From Aphis gossypii (taxonomy: Eukaryota; Arthropoda; Insecta; Hemiptera; Aphididae): DNA of 64,000 nucleotides. The notes beneath the pieces were generated by a model that saw only the letters and a program-made list of their open reading frames with translations, was not told where the DNA came from and ran no database searches. The DNA is taken from NCBI RefSeq assembly GCF_020184175.1, contig NC_065531.1, forward strand, positions 37,035,213 through 37,099,212. The letters are read 5' to 3'. The translations under genes were made by a program, and so were the position numbers. Of the stretch, positions 50,110 to 62,571 are shown one piece after another. Each line of letters starts with the position of its first letter. Position 1 is the first letter of the stretch.

Positions 50110-53100
50110 ATAATAATTAATACGGTAATTTATTATACTATTAGTTTTTCGGAAGGTCATTATATTTTTTTTCCAAAAACATTGCATTTATTATACTATG
50201 ATTGTTAAATTTTGAGACAATACTACCTTAGTATCAGAGAGTGTGAATAAGTTTATAGTATTAAGCTATGTAGATAATATTATATTTTAACCAATGTATA
50301 TATTTTGAAAATATGAATGTAATAACAAAATTAATGATATACGTAATAGTTTGTCCCTGCAAATAACGTTTTTGTATTGTAAAAAAAAAAAAAAATATCT
50401 TTATATACAATTTTATGAATCCATATTTACATATTAATAAAAAAAATAAACTATGGAATTGAGACTTAAAAATTTAAAGTTGATAGCGATTTTACTAACT
50501 AGGTAAAGAATAAAAATAATGAAGATAATAATAATATAGTCATATCTGTTGATTATTGACGAGTATGTACAAGGGATACAAAAAAGTATAATATATTTTT
50601 AGCTATAAATAAATCAATAATCTATTATAAACTATTGCTGCGTAAGACTAGAAGTTAAAATTCAGTCTTAGTGATTTAAACAATATATTTTGGTATAGTA
50701 CAAATCTACTATATTTTATAGTGATCAGATATTTATATTTGATCATAATTACACATGATAGTGTATACAATGTTTGAGAAACATTAGTATCAATCTCAGA
50801 ATAGAAAATAAAGTTAGAACAACAAAGTTATCACAAATTTCCCTAGACCTCCAACTGATACTACTAGAATTGTTGGATACTTGGAGACTGTTAACCGTTT
50901 GTTGAAAACAATTGGGGAACCCTCAAAGAGCTGTTAAACTTTAAAATTTGTGTTGCTAAGTAGGTACATGACAAACATTACAATTGAAAGTAAAACTCGC
51001 CTAGCAATATAGAGTTGACATTGCTGAAACTTGTTAGAAATTGTTGCACGAGATCAAGAGCTTTGTAAAAAAATAAAACAACGACGTGCAGTAACTTGGC
51101 TCTACATTGCAATTTCCCTCATATTTTAGTATTCACTTATAACAACTTTTAGATATTTTTTTCTCATATTTAGTAATTTACTAATTAATAACATATTCCA
51201 CATTCCTATAAGAAAGTATCATCAATATTTTTTTCACCAGCACTATAGTTTAAAGATACGTATAGGTAGTGAAATTAAATTATGTATAATAAAATAAAAG
51301 ACAAGAAGTTCTGAAAACCTAAACATTATCTATTGTACATTCAATTCATAATCAAATTTAACAATACGATATTGAAAAAAAAATAGTCGACATTGGAATT
51401 TATAAAATTTGTTTCAAATTAATTCATAAAATATTTTCGTTTCACCACCTGCCAATATTATATTATAGATATTATCATTGATATATTATTTCAAAAATTA
51501 TGTAACTTAATATATATTATGCAATATGTATAACAAATTTTTACAAATAGGAAAATAGGTTATTTTAATTTGTTTCATTAATCTTCCTTTCTATAATTCG
51601 GAAATATTAATGTTACATAAATATACATATTAAATATTTATAATTGCGTAATATTACTATACATCTTGCACGTATGAATTTAAAAATATAAATATAAAAT
51701 CTAATAAAAGTCTTATAAAAAAGTATATATTTACCTGCATTGAGTTGCATAATACGGTCGTAATTTATTTTGCACGAACTTACTTTAGATTTAATGAATC
51801 TTTAATTCTATCTTTAATAAATATTAATGATTTTATCGGTATTTGTACGAAATAGATTTTTAAAAGCAATCAAAGAAGTGAATTTACTGGAGTTATAACT
51901 TCTTTTTAAACTTCGTCCCACCAGATATTTTGTTTGTAAGAACTGTTAGAGGTTTCAGGTTGGTGCTATAAACAAAACCATCTAAACTAGTTAAAAAAAA
52001 ATAAATAAATATAATTTTGAGTTTTATATTTATCTTATTAATACTATTGAAACTTTCAATTTATTGTTATTACAAAATGAGTATTCTAATTTAATTATCA
52101 ATAAATCTATACTTCTAAATATTATTATTGCAATGATATAATATACAATATTTAAAATGATAATACTGTATTCATAAAATTAGATCGTATATTAATTAGT
52201 GGTATAAAATTCAATTAGTATTTGAATAATTAAATAAGAATTATGTTTAATTAATTAAGGGTCTAAGTATGATTTTTGATTTCAGAATTTAAATCTAGTC
52301 TATCAGATTTCTGCTACATAATGGTTTATATTGGGTATATTTTTGTGTTGATAAATTAAAAATGTATTCTATGTTTTTTATGTTGATGAAGCAAGTATGA
52401 AATAAGCAATACTATTTAGTATTTACAATCAAAAGACTGCATTATACAGTAAAGATGACTACAGGTTAACGCCATTTGGATGCGTATAAAACTTAGCCAT
52501 ACGCTAACAATTAGTATATATTATGAAAATGTGTAGATTAGTTAGCATATTGTGTTCTGTCGGTTATTAGTTTGTATATCTATCGATTATGTTTGTCCTA
52601 ATGAGACCATTGGTCTCGTATATTACGGTGAATCTGTGACCGTCACCTTTCATAGATTTTAGAGCCCTAGTTCATCGAGAACAACTTGAAAGATGTCGTG
52701 GACCTATCATAAGGTATATTATTGTAAGCTAAAAAAAAATTGATGTAATTTCATTAAACGAGTGGTTGGTGTTGGAAGGGTGGATACGTCGGCCAAGTTT
52801 TTCGATTTAAAGTTTTTTTCTTCTACCCACCTCCTCTTACAATATTTTAAACCAAACAAAGAAACAAATATATATATATATATATACATAGAATATAGAT
52901 ATAGTAGTAAAGGGTAAAGCAGGATATAATTTTAGCGGAAAAGTAATTTAATGGATTGTAATATACTAGTTTATGTGAACGAATAAAAATGGACATGCCA
53001 TTAAAAAAAGCATGCGATCTGTCTACATAACCTCGTTAGTAATTAAAATTTAGCGTCTATAACATTATAAACTCATCATGTAAATAATGCAGATAAGGAG

Positions 53101-55130
53101 TTTATATGCATACATTTTCTATAATTTGCTGATATTTCTGTAAACATATGTCAATAAACCATTTTGCATAGTATCATATTATTATTTCTTATGTAAAACA
53201 CATAATTTACAATATATTTTACTATATGTGCACATATATTATAATAATATTATTTGGATCTAAATTCCTTACGTTGTTAAAATATAATAACAAAAAATCT
53301 TAAAAAGCAACAAAATAATAATAATATTATAGTCACTTGTTTGTTTGTTGTATTAAAAAAAGAAAAATTAACAATCAGGTACTTGTTATAAATAAATTAT
53401 TGAAAATAAATGAATAGATTTATTTAAATCGATGATCATTTATAAAATCTATTATTTTACAACTGCTAAGTACATTATAAAAAAACTTCGATTTTAATCA
53501 AAAAATGATAATTTACACATTATATTATTATTATCATACTTCATTACTTTTAACTTTTAAGAGAGAACCTCGGCGGCGTGGGCGCCAAATTTTCATCGGC
53601 GGTGGTCAAGTAACACTTAGTCAAACACCGAGACATTTGAATATTGACTTTGCTAAGTGATAGCTGTTGTACATTTTATATTTTAAATAGTAATCCGACT
53701 TATTATACATTATATTAATATGAACATAATTATAAACATTTACCTTTAATAATAATATAATCATAACTCGATGTTTAAAATTTTAAACTTTAAATTAATG
53801 AACTATTTACAATCATGTTTAGTTTCATATTATATAACTGAAATTTTAAGTTGATACTGTCTATTAAATGTTCACTTTTATGATATTTTATGGAAATGAA
53901 ATCGTAATTTAAATTACGGACTTTGCATTAATTTAATTAAAATAAATCCCCGGTTTATTTTAAATACGAAAAAAAATCCACCGTTTCATTATATTATTAT
54001 AACGTACATTTAATGAGTAATTTTTTTAACACAGAATAGAATTACGATCATATTCAGAAATACAGTCAAATTCATAGCGCCTACTCACTCGTTAATAAAT
54101 GCTGAAAACGAATTCTGAAGTTTAAAATTTCAAAATTTCATAATTTTTATGCTTTATAGATAATATAAAATACTGAAAAAACTAAAATAGTTCAATGTTT
54201 TCTTAACTACACATTTTTTAATTCATAATATTGATTAGTTTATTTTGTACACATTCTCGACAATACAATATGATTACGTTTCCATTTATTTATTTTTTTG
54301 ATGATATTATATAAGTAGTGTGTAAACTTGGTGTATATAAAATGTTTTATATAACATCGTTACCCTAAGACTATAATTAGTTCCGTTGTTCCAGAAAAAT
54401 GAAATTTAGTTCATAAAACTACTTTAAAAATGATATTATGAAAAATATATAAAAAAAATATTAATAGATATATCATATACAATATAATATTGTACTTCAT
54501 CTAACCGTGTTACGGTATACTTTGCAATGTGAACACACGCTTATAACATTACAATTATAACTAGGTTATTAATAGATACAAAAAAATTACAACGTATAAT
54601 TGTACATAATAATTTTGTTTATTTCATTACAAGTGGAAAATTTCTATGATTAGAATTTAGCAATACTTAAATGTAATTTTTATAATAGAATATATTGTGA
54701 TTGCGTGACTACAATAATATTCAACATGTTATTTGTGTGCAAAAAGTAACTTATTATATGTTGTTGTTTGTCATCATTAATTATTTATAGGTATCGGTAT
54801 TTTTTTTTTTTTTTTTATTAATTATATGCGGTTATAAAAAAAAAAAAACTATCACTTTTGAATATATATTATTTTTCCTACATTTTTAAATTCAATAATA
54901 ATAGTAGAATAATATGTGTATAAACCATGTTAAACCCAACACTTGATATTAGAGTTAAATCATTACAAATATTTTTTCAAAATTCAAAACATTCGAAACT
55001 AATATTATAATACACTTAAACAATAGTATTAGTTATTACTGCTGAAATATGAAAACATACATTTAGTGGATATGCAATTATTATAATATTACTGAAAAAG
55101 GGTGCATGTTGTTAACCTATGACTAATAAT
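50110..55130. other. AT-rich non-coding stretch
   Basis: Nothing supportable apart from an A run at about 50381-50394, (TA)n at 52867-52886, a 15-bp dyad at 52603-52617, T17 at 54800-54816 and a short GC-richer patch (CCTCGGCGGCGTGGGCGCC) near 53569. Confidence 0.5.
52867..52886. repeat. (TA)n dinucleotide microsatellite
   Basis: About ten alternating AT units. Confidence 0.9.
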
Positions 55131-55300
55131 ATGTTATTAAGAAACACATAAATTGACGTGTAGGAGAGGGTGAGGAAAAATCAAATGCAAATAACCACAT
55201 AGGAGTTGATTTTTTGTAGTATGAGCTGATCTACTAAAATGATGCCGAGGTGATAATATGATTGAAATGTCGTTGATAAAGCATAGTACTTGAAACTGAT

Positions 55301-55395
55301 TCCTGTAAAAACCGGTCAATTTCCAGGAATTTTTGGAACGTACCAGTTTACCGTTTATTTTTTGCCGATTTTTATCGAATATCGGTTTCCGAATG
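55301..55395. repeat. Clustered ACCGGT / TACCG / ATCGG motifs, possible transposon-end relic
   Basis: Within 95 bp the words AAAAACCGGTC, CAGGAATTTTTGGAACG, CCAGTTTACCG, TTGCCGATTTTTATCG and ATCGGTTTCCG occur in series. They look like degenerate copies of a short CGGT-containing repeat. Such serial motifs occur near the ends of some DNA transposons, but no partner end was found. Confidence 0.3.
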
Positions 55396-56657
55396 ATTTT
55401 TTTGCTTACATAAAATATTATTAAATATAAAATACATACAATTTATATCTTTTCTAAATGGTATATCCATTAAAAAAATATGTATGTAAGTCTTAACCCG
55501 CTATTAATGTACCAAAATAAACACTAAGAACAAAATGTTTTTTATTTAAAATAAATTGAATAAACTAAACTATTAGTGGAAAATGAGATAGTTCTGTAAG
55601 AGATACAAAATGGTATAGTCTCTAGATTTTCTGAATGTCTTTTGGTTAAATATAGAAAAAAAAATATTGATATTTTTTGTTATTAATAACTACTATTATA
55701 ACTACTATTAACCTAGTTTATACTAAGATACTGTTTAAATTTCTATTATTAAAAACATTTTATAATTACTGTTATTTTTTAAACATGTATATAAATATTT
55801 TATGCAGGTTAAAAACGTATTTAATTAATTTTGTTTGATATAATAAAAGAGAATATTGTGTCAAATTACGAAAATATAAAATGACAAAAAGTATTGAATA
55901 ATATAATTAGGAGGAATACTGCTTATATTTTACTTATTTAATTTAATGCCAAATATTCTAAAGCAATATTGTATGCCATACGGAATTATAAAAACAAATA
56001 TAAAAAATATGATTTATTTTAGTGTTATTTATAACATTTGTAATATCGTAATGTCGTATATCGTAGAACTATCCAATAAAATATTGTTAGTGATAAGAAA
56101 AAAGTTATATGTGCATTGTGTATAGTATTTTTATTTTATTTTGTTTTAAGAAAAGTCTACAAAATACTTGTTAACAATTATATAATTCTAACTAAAATCT
56201 CTTCTAATATAAAAAATCAAAATATAATATATATAATATAGGAACAATATAATTATTATATATAATATAGTACTTGTATGAATCAACAATTTGTGTTATT
56301 GTTATTTTTTTTATTGGTGATTTATTAATTACAATCCACTCCTTTTCTGAAAAAATAATACTTTTGAGTACTTTCAAAAAAATACTTAAAATTTGTCAGT
56401 TCTACTATAGGTACTTAAAAGTTATTAATTCGGTTATACCCAACCTTTTCCAATACGCAATTTAAATAACGATAAACTTTTATTTTTATAAGTATAAGTG
56501 TACAATAGTATACAATATTTGTTTCTGTTTGAATGTATCATAATTTTGTAAAATTATTCATTTTAAAATCAGTAGTGAGAATTCGACCCTCCAATAAGGG
56601 TTCTACACTATAGTCCTTAGAAATTTGTGGTCAAACTTGTGGTTATTGCGGCCAACT

Positions 56658-56677
56658 AATAATAATAATAATAATAA
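56658..56677. repeat. (AAT)n trinucleotide microsatellite
   Basis: Six to seven AAT units. Confidence 0.9.
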
Positions 56678-57181
56678 AGGTAAACTCTCCATAGACCATA
56701 ATATGTACATTGTACATATAATAACTTGGTAGGTACACTGCCACAGCTGCTGAAATATCTCGTTATTTGAATACTGTTATAGGTAGTCTAGATACGTATA
56801 ACAATATAATTTGTACTTCGTTTCGTAAATTTCGTATATACCTACCAATTAATACGTTCTTTTTATGTTACAATACGAACGACATACTACCGATAATACA
56901 TTATTGACATTCAATAAGTTAATTTTGAACGGGTAAACAATGTATATTATTATTATTATTTTTTAATAATTTTAACATTTAGTGGTAATTAATGATTGTT
57001 AGTAAAATGTTGTTAATTAATGTTTGGAAAAAAAATATATATGTATATTTAATGTTTTCTGATAATATTTTATAGGTATGTATTAAAGTATTAATTTAGG
57101 TATTACAATTTTCATTTTTTTTTCTTTTATATCAGTTAATCTTAATTTAGTTTGTATAGTTATTCAATTAAAAATTAAAAC

Positions 57182-57302
57182 TGTTCCGTATACACCAAAC
57201 AATATCATTAGATAACTATAATACTATCTATTGAAATAGTTGGTGTTACTAAACAATATAATATCATTAAATCATTTTTAGTTTTACTATTGAAACGGAA
57301 CA
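57182..57302. repeat. Small inverted-repeat structure
   Basis: The ends are TGTTCCGT and ACGGAACA (8-bp inverted). Inside, AAACAATAT..CATTA occurs twice as a direct repeat, and ACACCAA pairs with TTGGTGT. It could be a very short MITE-like relic. No target duplication was seen. Confidence 0.25.
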
Positions 57303-59989
57303 AATAATATCCCACGCGACCTACAATATACATAGGTAGTAATATTTTAAACACATATCAAAAAGTAAAAGGTTTATTGAACTCAAAAATACTGACTTCA
57401 GTGTAATTTATCTATTGTTTGTACACACTGAACCAAATATTGCCAGTAAAAAATAAAAGAGTGTTTTTATGAGAAATCATTCACTGTGCTACCGTGTAAA
57501 TTCTATATGTTACCATGAAAGTATCAGACTATTCATACGAATTCATATTGAAAGTGAAATTGAATAGTAAAATATATTAGGTGCATTTTTCTAATTCCTA
57601 CTTTATAATTTTTTTTCCTTATTAAAACATATTTATTATTAAATTGTATAGCATGATGTTCATTAATTCTACAAATATTCATGTATAAATGTGTATTATA
57701 TGTACGAATAGGCATATAATACGTATGTAAGAATCTATATAACATTATGTAAGTAACTATATTTTCTATATCCTATATTGTGGATATCTTTCGTATCATT
57801 AAAATAAAAAAAAATAATTTAAAAACCACCGCTATAGTGTGAACAAGGTGGTAGTTTACTTTTACCGCCTTCATCATTGCTTTTGTGACAATTTGTGTAG
57901 ACCTTTGAACGTTCACACTCGCGCCAAAGACAGTAAAATAATTTTTTATATCTAACTTCAGCCTTTAAAAATTCAATTTCTAGAATTGAATTGGGTCATT
58001 CTATTGGAAGTAGATCAATATGTCAAAGTCCATGAATATTAATTAGAAGATTATAACGATTACTAGCCATTGTTGCTGCTAGTTAACACTATAATTTCTA
58101 GTTAGGTAATACACACTACATTTCAATAATTTGCATGCACATATAATACATTAATGGTTCTCTTAATGAGATTTATACCTAATCGCAATATTAGAATAAT
58201 TAACGGACTGCAGTCTGAAGTCAGTTCACATAATTTTGCAATTACTAAACGGATTTTAGGTAACTTTATCAGTCGTCAAAATCGATGAAATCAATATGTT
58301 AGTATAGCACCGATGTATCAAACGAATATAATATATTTATTCAACTCGTGATACGAAATAATGGTTAAAATCAAATACCTTCGAATTTTTAAGTTTAATT
58401 GTTATTAGACAAGTAAATGTATTATCTTAATCCCTAACTCATTTTTAAACGTATGATTCAAATTCAGCCTAAGTATATTATTCGGTCTCTGTATGGATAG
58501 ATATTAATTAATACTATTAATTTCCTAAAAGTGAATATTAAAAAAAACATAACACGTTCATTCATTTTATTCTATTTTTATTTTATTTCACGTATTTTTA
58601 TATAATATATGTGTGAATTTCATTATTATTATTTATAAATTTGCATTCATAATTTCTTATTTCTTATTTTTTTTTCAATGAAAAAAAAATAACTTTTGTA
58701 TTTCGTTTCTAATTTGGAAAAAAAGGCATTATTATTTACGCATGTCTCCATCGCACTCGTAATTGATTTCAGATTTTATTTTAATTGTTCGCCGGTGTTT
58801 TTAAAATTAACTTTAGTATAAAAATGAATAATTTGAAAAATAAAACCATAGAAATAATTAAAAAATAATTCCCCCGCCTAACGTCGATACTAAAATAATT
58901 GCTATTGTGGACAATACCGTCTAACCAATCCTATTGTAGCAAAATTATAAGTTTTCCTATCCTCTTCTTTTTATTGTGATTGCTTAAGTTCTCGAGCTTA
59001 AATACAAATTAACTATATTAAATATCATTAAAACAAGATACGATATAATATTATTGTATATATATATTATAAAATACATATTTGTATCAATATTATTGAA
59101 CGATAATCGGTTTTAATTTTCTGTTGTATATTTATTTTTACTAAATCAAATTTAATGCTAAAAAAAATTACTCATAAACAAATATATTTTAAATAATTTA
59201 CGATACGACAAAATTTTATGTTTAAAACGATATTTTATTGGTTGACTTAGTTACTACGTAACAAAAATAATTCCAATTAATCGTTAGTATGGTGTTTGAC
59301 TGGTAAATAAACAAAGATAATTTAATCATAAAATATTAATTTTATTCCTAAATAAACGCCTACAGTGTAATATACATATATATGATTTTATAATATATAA
59401 CAATGAAGCAATGGTAATATTAATATCATAAATTGTTATTGGTATAGGAAAGTCACTGTGTACCGACGTTAAGTGATAATTTATTTGTAGTTGTTTTTGC
59501 ACTCTCTGATGAATATATTATTATGTTTTTATTTATTGTGAATATATTATACAAAATATTCAAATTGAAAACTAAAAAATAGAATTAAGATAAAGAATTT
59601 TTAGTAAACATTTTTAAAATATAACATGTAGAATAAATTAATAGTAAATACCGAGAAGTTAATAAAAACACTTTTATTATTCAAAATAAAAAATAAAATT
59701 ATTATATACTTATAATATGTAGCGATCCTTTAACGGTTTTGTATGTTAAAATATCCCGTTTAAAGATGGACGAGGTAATTTATTATGAAAACATAACGTA
59801 ATATCGTTAAATATCCAGAAATGTATCAGTAAAATATATGAAAAAAGATGTGTATATTATACATCGTGTAATCATTAACTGAATAATTTTATTTTTAAAA
59901 CAGTGGTGAAATATTATAATTCTATGCGTATGATTAGTTTTACTATATGAAATTATTACATTAACAATGAAAGCAAGTTTTAGGGAAAA

Positions 59990-60800
59990 CGATCGCAGGT
60001 GTACCGAAGTACGGAACTCGGGACGCTTATCCGGATACAAACATGTATATCGGTGCATGCACATACGCGGAGAAAGTATGAAGAATCAGTTTTCTTTGGA
60101 GAAGTGTATGAGTACACTGCAGGCAAAAACGGAGTGTGTTTAAAAGAATCCAAGTTGTTACTTTTTCTTTTACTTAAACTTCTTATGTCAGCGCTTTACC
60201 GATAAAAACATAGCAGTTCACTTTTACCGTCGAGAAACGAACGTGGTCTACCTAACCTGTATAAAAAGTTTAAAACCTACGGGGAGTAGAAAACTTGATT
60301 TAAGCCTTTTTGTGACGGGTTCGAAGTTATAAATCCGATTTAGAGACTATAATATAATATATATATATTTATATCTACACGCGCGCGTGTAGTTGTCGAT
60401 GTTGTTGTTCTTGTTGTTGGTATAGTTTATATATATACCACATATTTCTATCATGTGCATTAAATTGAAATGCTCTCGCCATAAAGTATATACGTGTCAA
60501 CGGTAGTGATCGGAGGGAATAACGTGAACTGAGTGCGTGCGAGTGTAGATGGACTATAATATTACCAAATATAACGATACATTGAGTCAGTATAAGGTAC
60601 CGCATTGTAGTCGTTTGTTATCTAATATCTACCACCAACTGATGTTTATATTTTATCTGGAACCTCCAGTTTTCGGAAACCAAAAACGACTTAGGACGTG
60701 AAATTGACTAGTGCAAGCCCCTCAAAGAAGTATGTGGACACGGTGACACGTGAAAACGAATAGGACGAATCAAGATGAGTTGGTTGTTTTTTCGCGCCAT
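59990..60800. promoter_or_regulatory. GC-richer island with palindrome, candidate regulatory region
   Basis: G+C exceeds its flanks. A TATAAAAAG word lies at 60260-60268 without an obvious initiator 30 bp later. The 18-bp palindrome at 60375-60392 is followed by TTG/TGT triplets. Short frames exist on both strands (60375-60605 minus, 59999-60205 plus) but none is recognisable. Regulatory function is inference. Confidence 0.25.
60375..60392. repeat. 18-bp perfect palindrome (CTACACGCGCGCGTGTAG)
   Basis: Exact self-complement with an alternating CGCGCGCG centre. It could be a dimeric protein site, a cruciform or a Z-DNA-prone tract. Confidence 0.75.
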
Positions 60801-61409
60801 TTGATTTCCTAAAGAAAAGTCACATAACTACGTTCAGGACAAGATGTGTGAAATGTAAATGTAAAGCACTACAAAGAAACAAATCTACAGTGATATTTGT
60901 CAGATATATTATATCGATTATATAAATAACATAGTAAATTATCGATGTATTATATTATTATTATTTTATTGATAAGACTTAAAATAGTATCTAATATGTT
61001 CATACCAAAAAATCAGAGATTATTTTGTTATTATTACTTACATTCATTTTTAATTTTTTTCCACTTTTCTTGCCGAGAGAAATTTAAACAGTAAAAAACT
61101 GAACTGAAAACGAGTAGCGGCAGTGAACAAATTAGAACGGCACTCGAGATATGCACCAGGATAGGGAATAATTCCCTTCAACAACACCTGTGATAGTTGA
61201 TTACGTTTATACGTATTTGATTTTGAGTTATAGTGGGTTACGTGCGAGAGTCTTGCCTAGTCATAAATTTGATTTAAATCCCACTAAAACGGTCAAATTT
61301 ATCAACTGAATCTCGCCAAACTAAATTACCATTATTTTGAAAGTTTAATTTTATACTCTATTGTTCATATTTTTCGTATATATCTACATACACTATACTG
61401 TTATAATAC

Positions 61410-61429
61410 ATATATATATATATATATAT
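61410..61429. repeat. (AT)n dinucleotide microsatellite
   Basis: About ten AT units. Confidence 0.9.
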
Positions 61430-62548
61430 GTATATTGTATACGATAAAAAAGCTTTATTTTTAAAACTAATTAACTTTTGAACGAAAATAAATGAAAGTT
61501 TTTTTTATATGAATGGTTACGTTTTAATTGTGTTATTGTGTTAAAAATTCTTTTTTTGTGGCAAAAAAAAAGTTTCTTTCGACGTTTAACTTTCTTTGTG
61601 ATTAGTTTTTTTTTTAATTGTTATATTATTACACTCCATATTGATTTGCGGATCCATTCAAATTTTAAATAATATGGAAGGTAGCTCTGAAAATCTACAT
61701 GATTTTCATTAGAACAGTTTAAAATATGTGTAAATATAATCAAAGAAACGTTTATATACGTAGTTACATTAATAAACTGCCGCAGGTAATCCATTAACAC
61801 TATACCCGTATAATTTATCGCATGAGCAAAGGTATTATATACCTTTTTGTAGAACTATGTATAAATCTAGAAAATGCGAACTTTGCAGGTTACGTTTAGA
61901 GATTGCCACTTAAGTAAAGTGTCTATACGGAGCTTAGTATCATAGTAGATCCTTATAGAAATATATTTAAACAACAATTGAACGAATTTAATAACGTACA
62001 ATCGCCTAGATGATTAGGTGCATCGTAGGATTTGTGATTGGTACCTACCGTGGAAAAAACAAATAGAATATTAAGAATAGAAGTACCATTAATGGCGGGA
62101 AGTGTCAGTGGAGGAAAGGGAGAGGGTTATAAAAGTATTATTTATACTACATTGTTCCTTTTTAATCAATGTCTTAAATTATTATTTTTGATAGCTATAA
62201 TCAAAGTTAATTTTAATAATTTGACAATATTATTATATTATATTATGCATACAATTAAGCAAATCTTTAAGTGTAAGTGGCGATCCAAATATGATTACAC
62301 TTAAAATATGTTACTGCGTGAAACTTGAATAGATATTTGGTCGTGACGCTCGCATTATCACGTAAAAGTTGGATTAAATGTAAAATACTTAGGAATAATA
62401 ATTTAAAGGCAACAGTGATAATATTTTATGTTTATAAATCACCAAGCTAAGTGTTACGAGTACTATTGGGTAGAGTCTTCATCGAGTAATACCATGTTAT
62501 TATATATATTTTTTTTTGTATGTATATAGAAATATACAATTTTTATAC

Positions 62549-62571
62549 ATATATATATATATATATATATA
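62549..62571. repeat. (AT)n dinucleotide microsatellite
   Basis: About eleven AT units, followed by AAT triplets. Confidence 0.9.

Larger units (their letters stand above)
55400..59985. other. AT-rich non-coding stretch
   Basis: No gene supported. It contains (ATA)n at 56658-56677 and a small inverted-repeat structure at 57182-57302. Confidence 0.5.
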
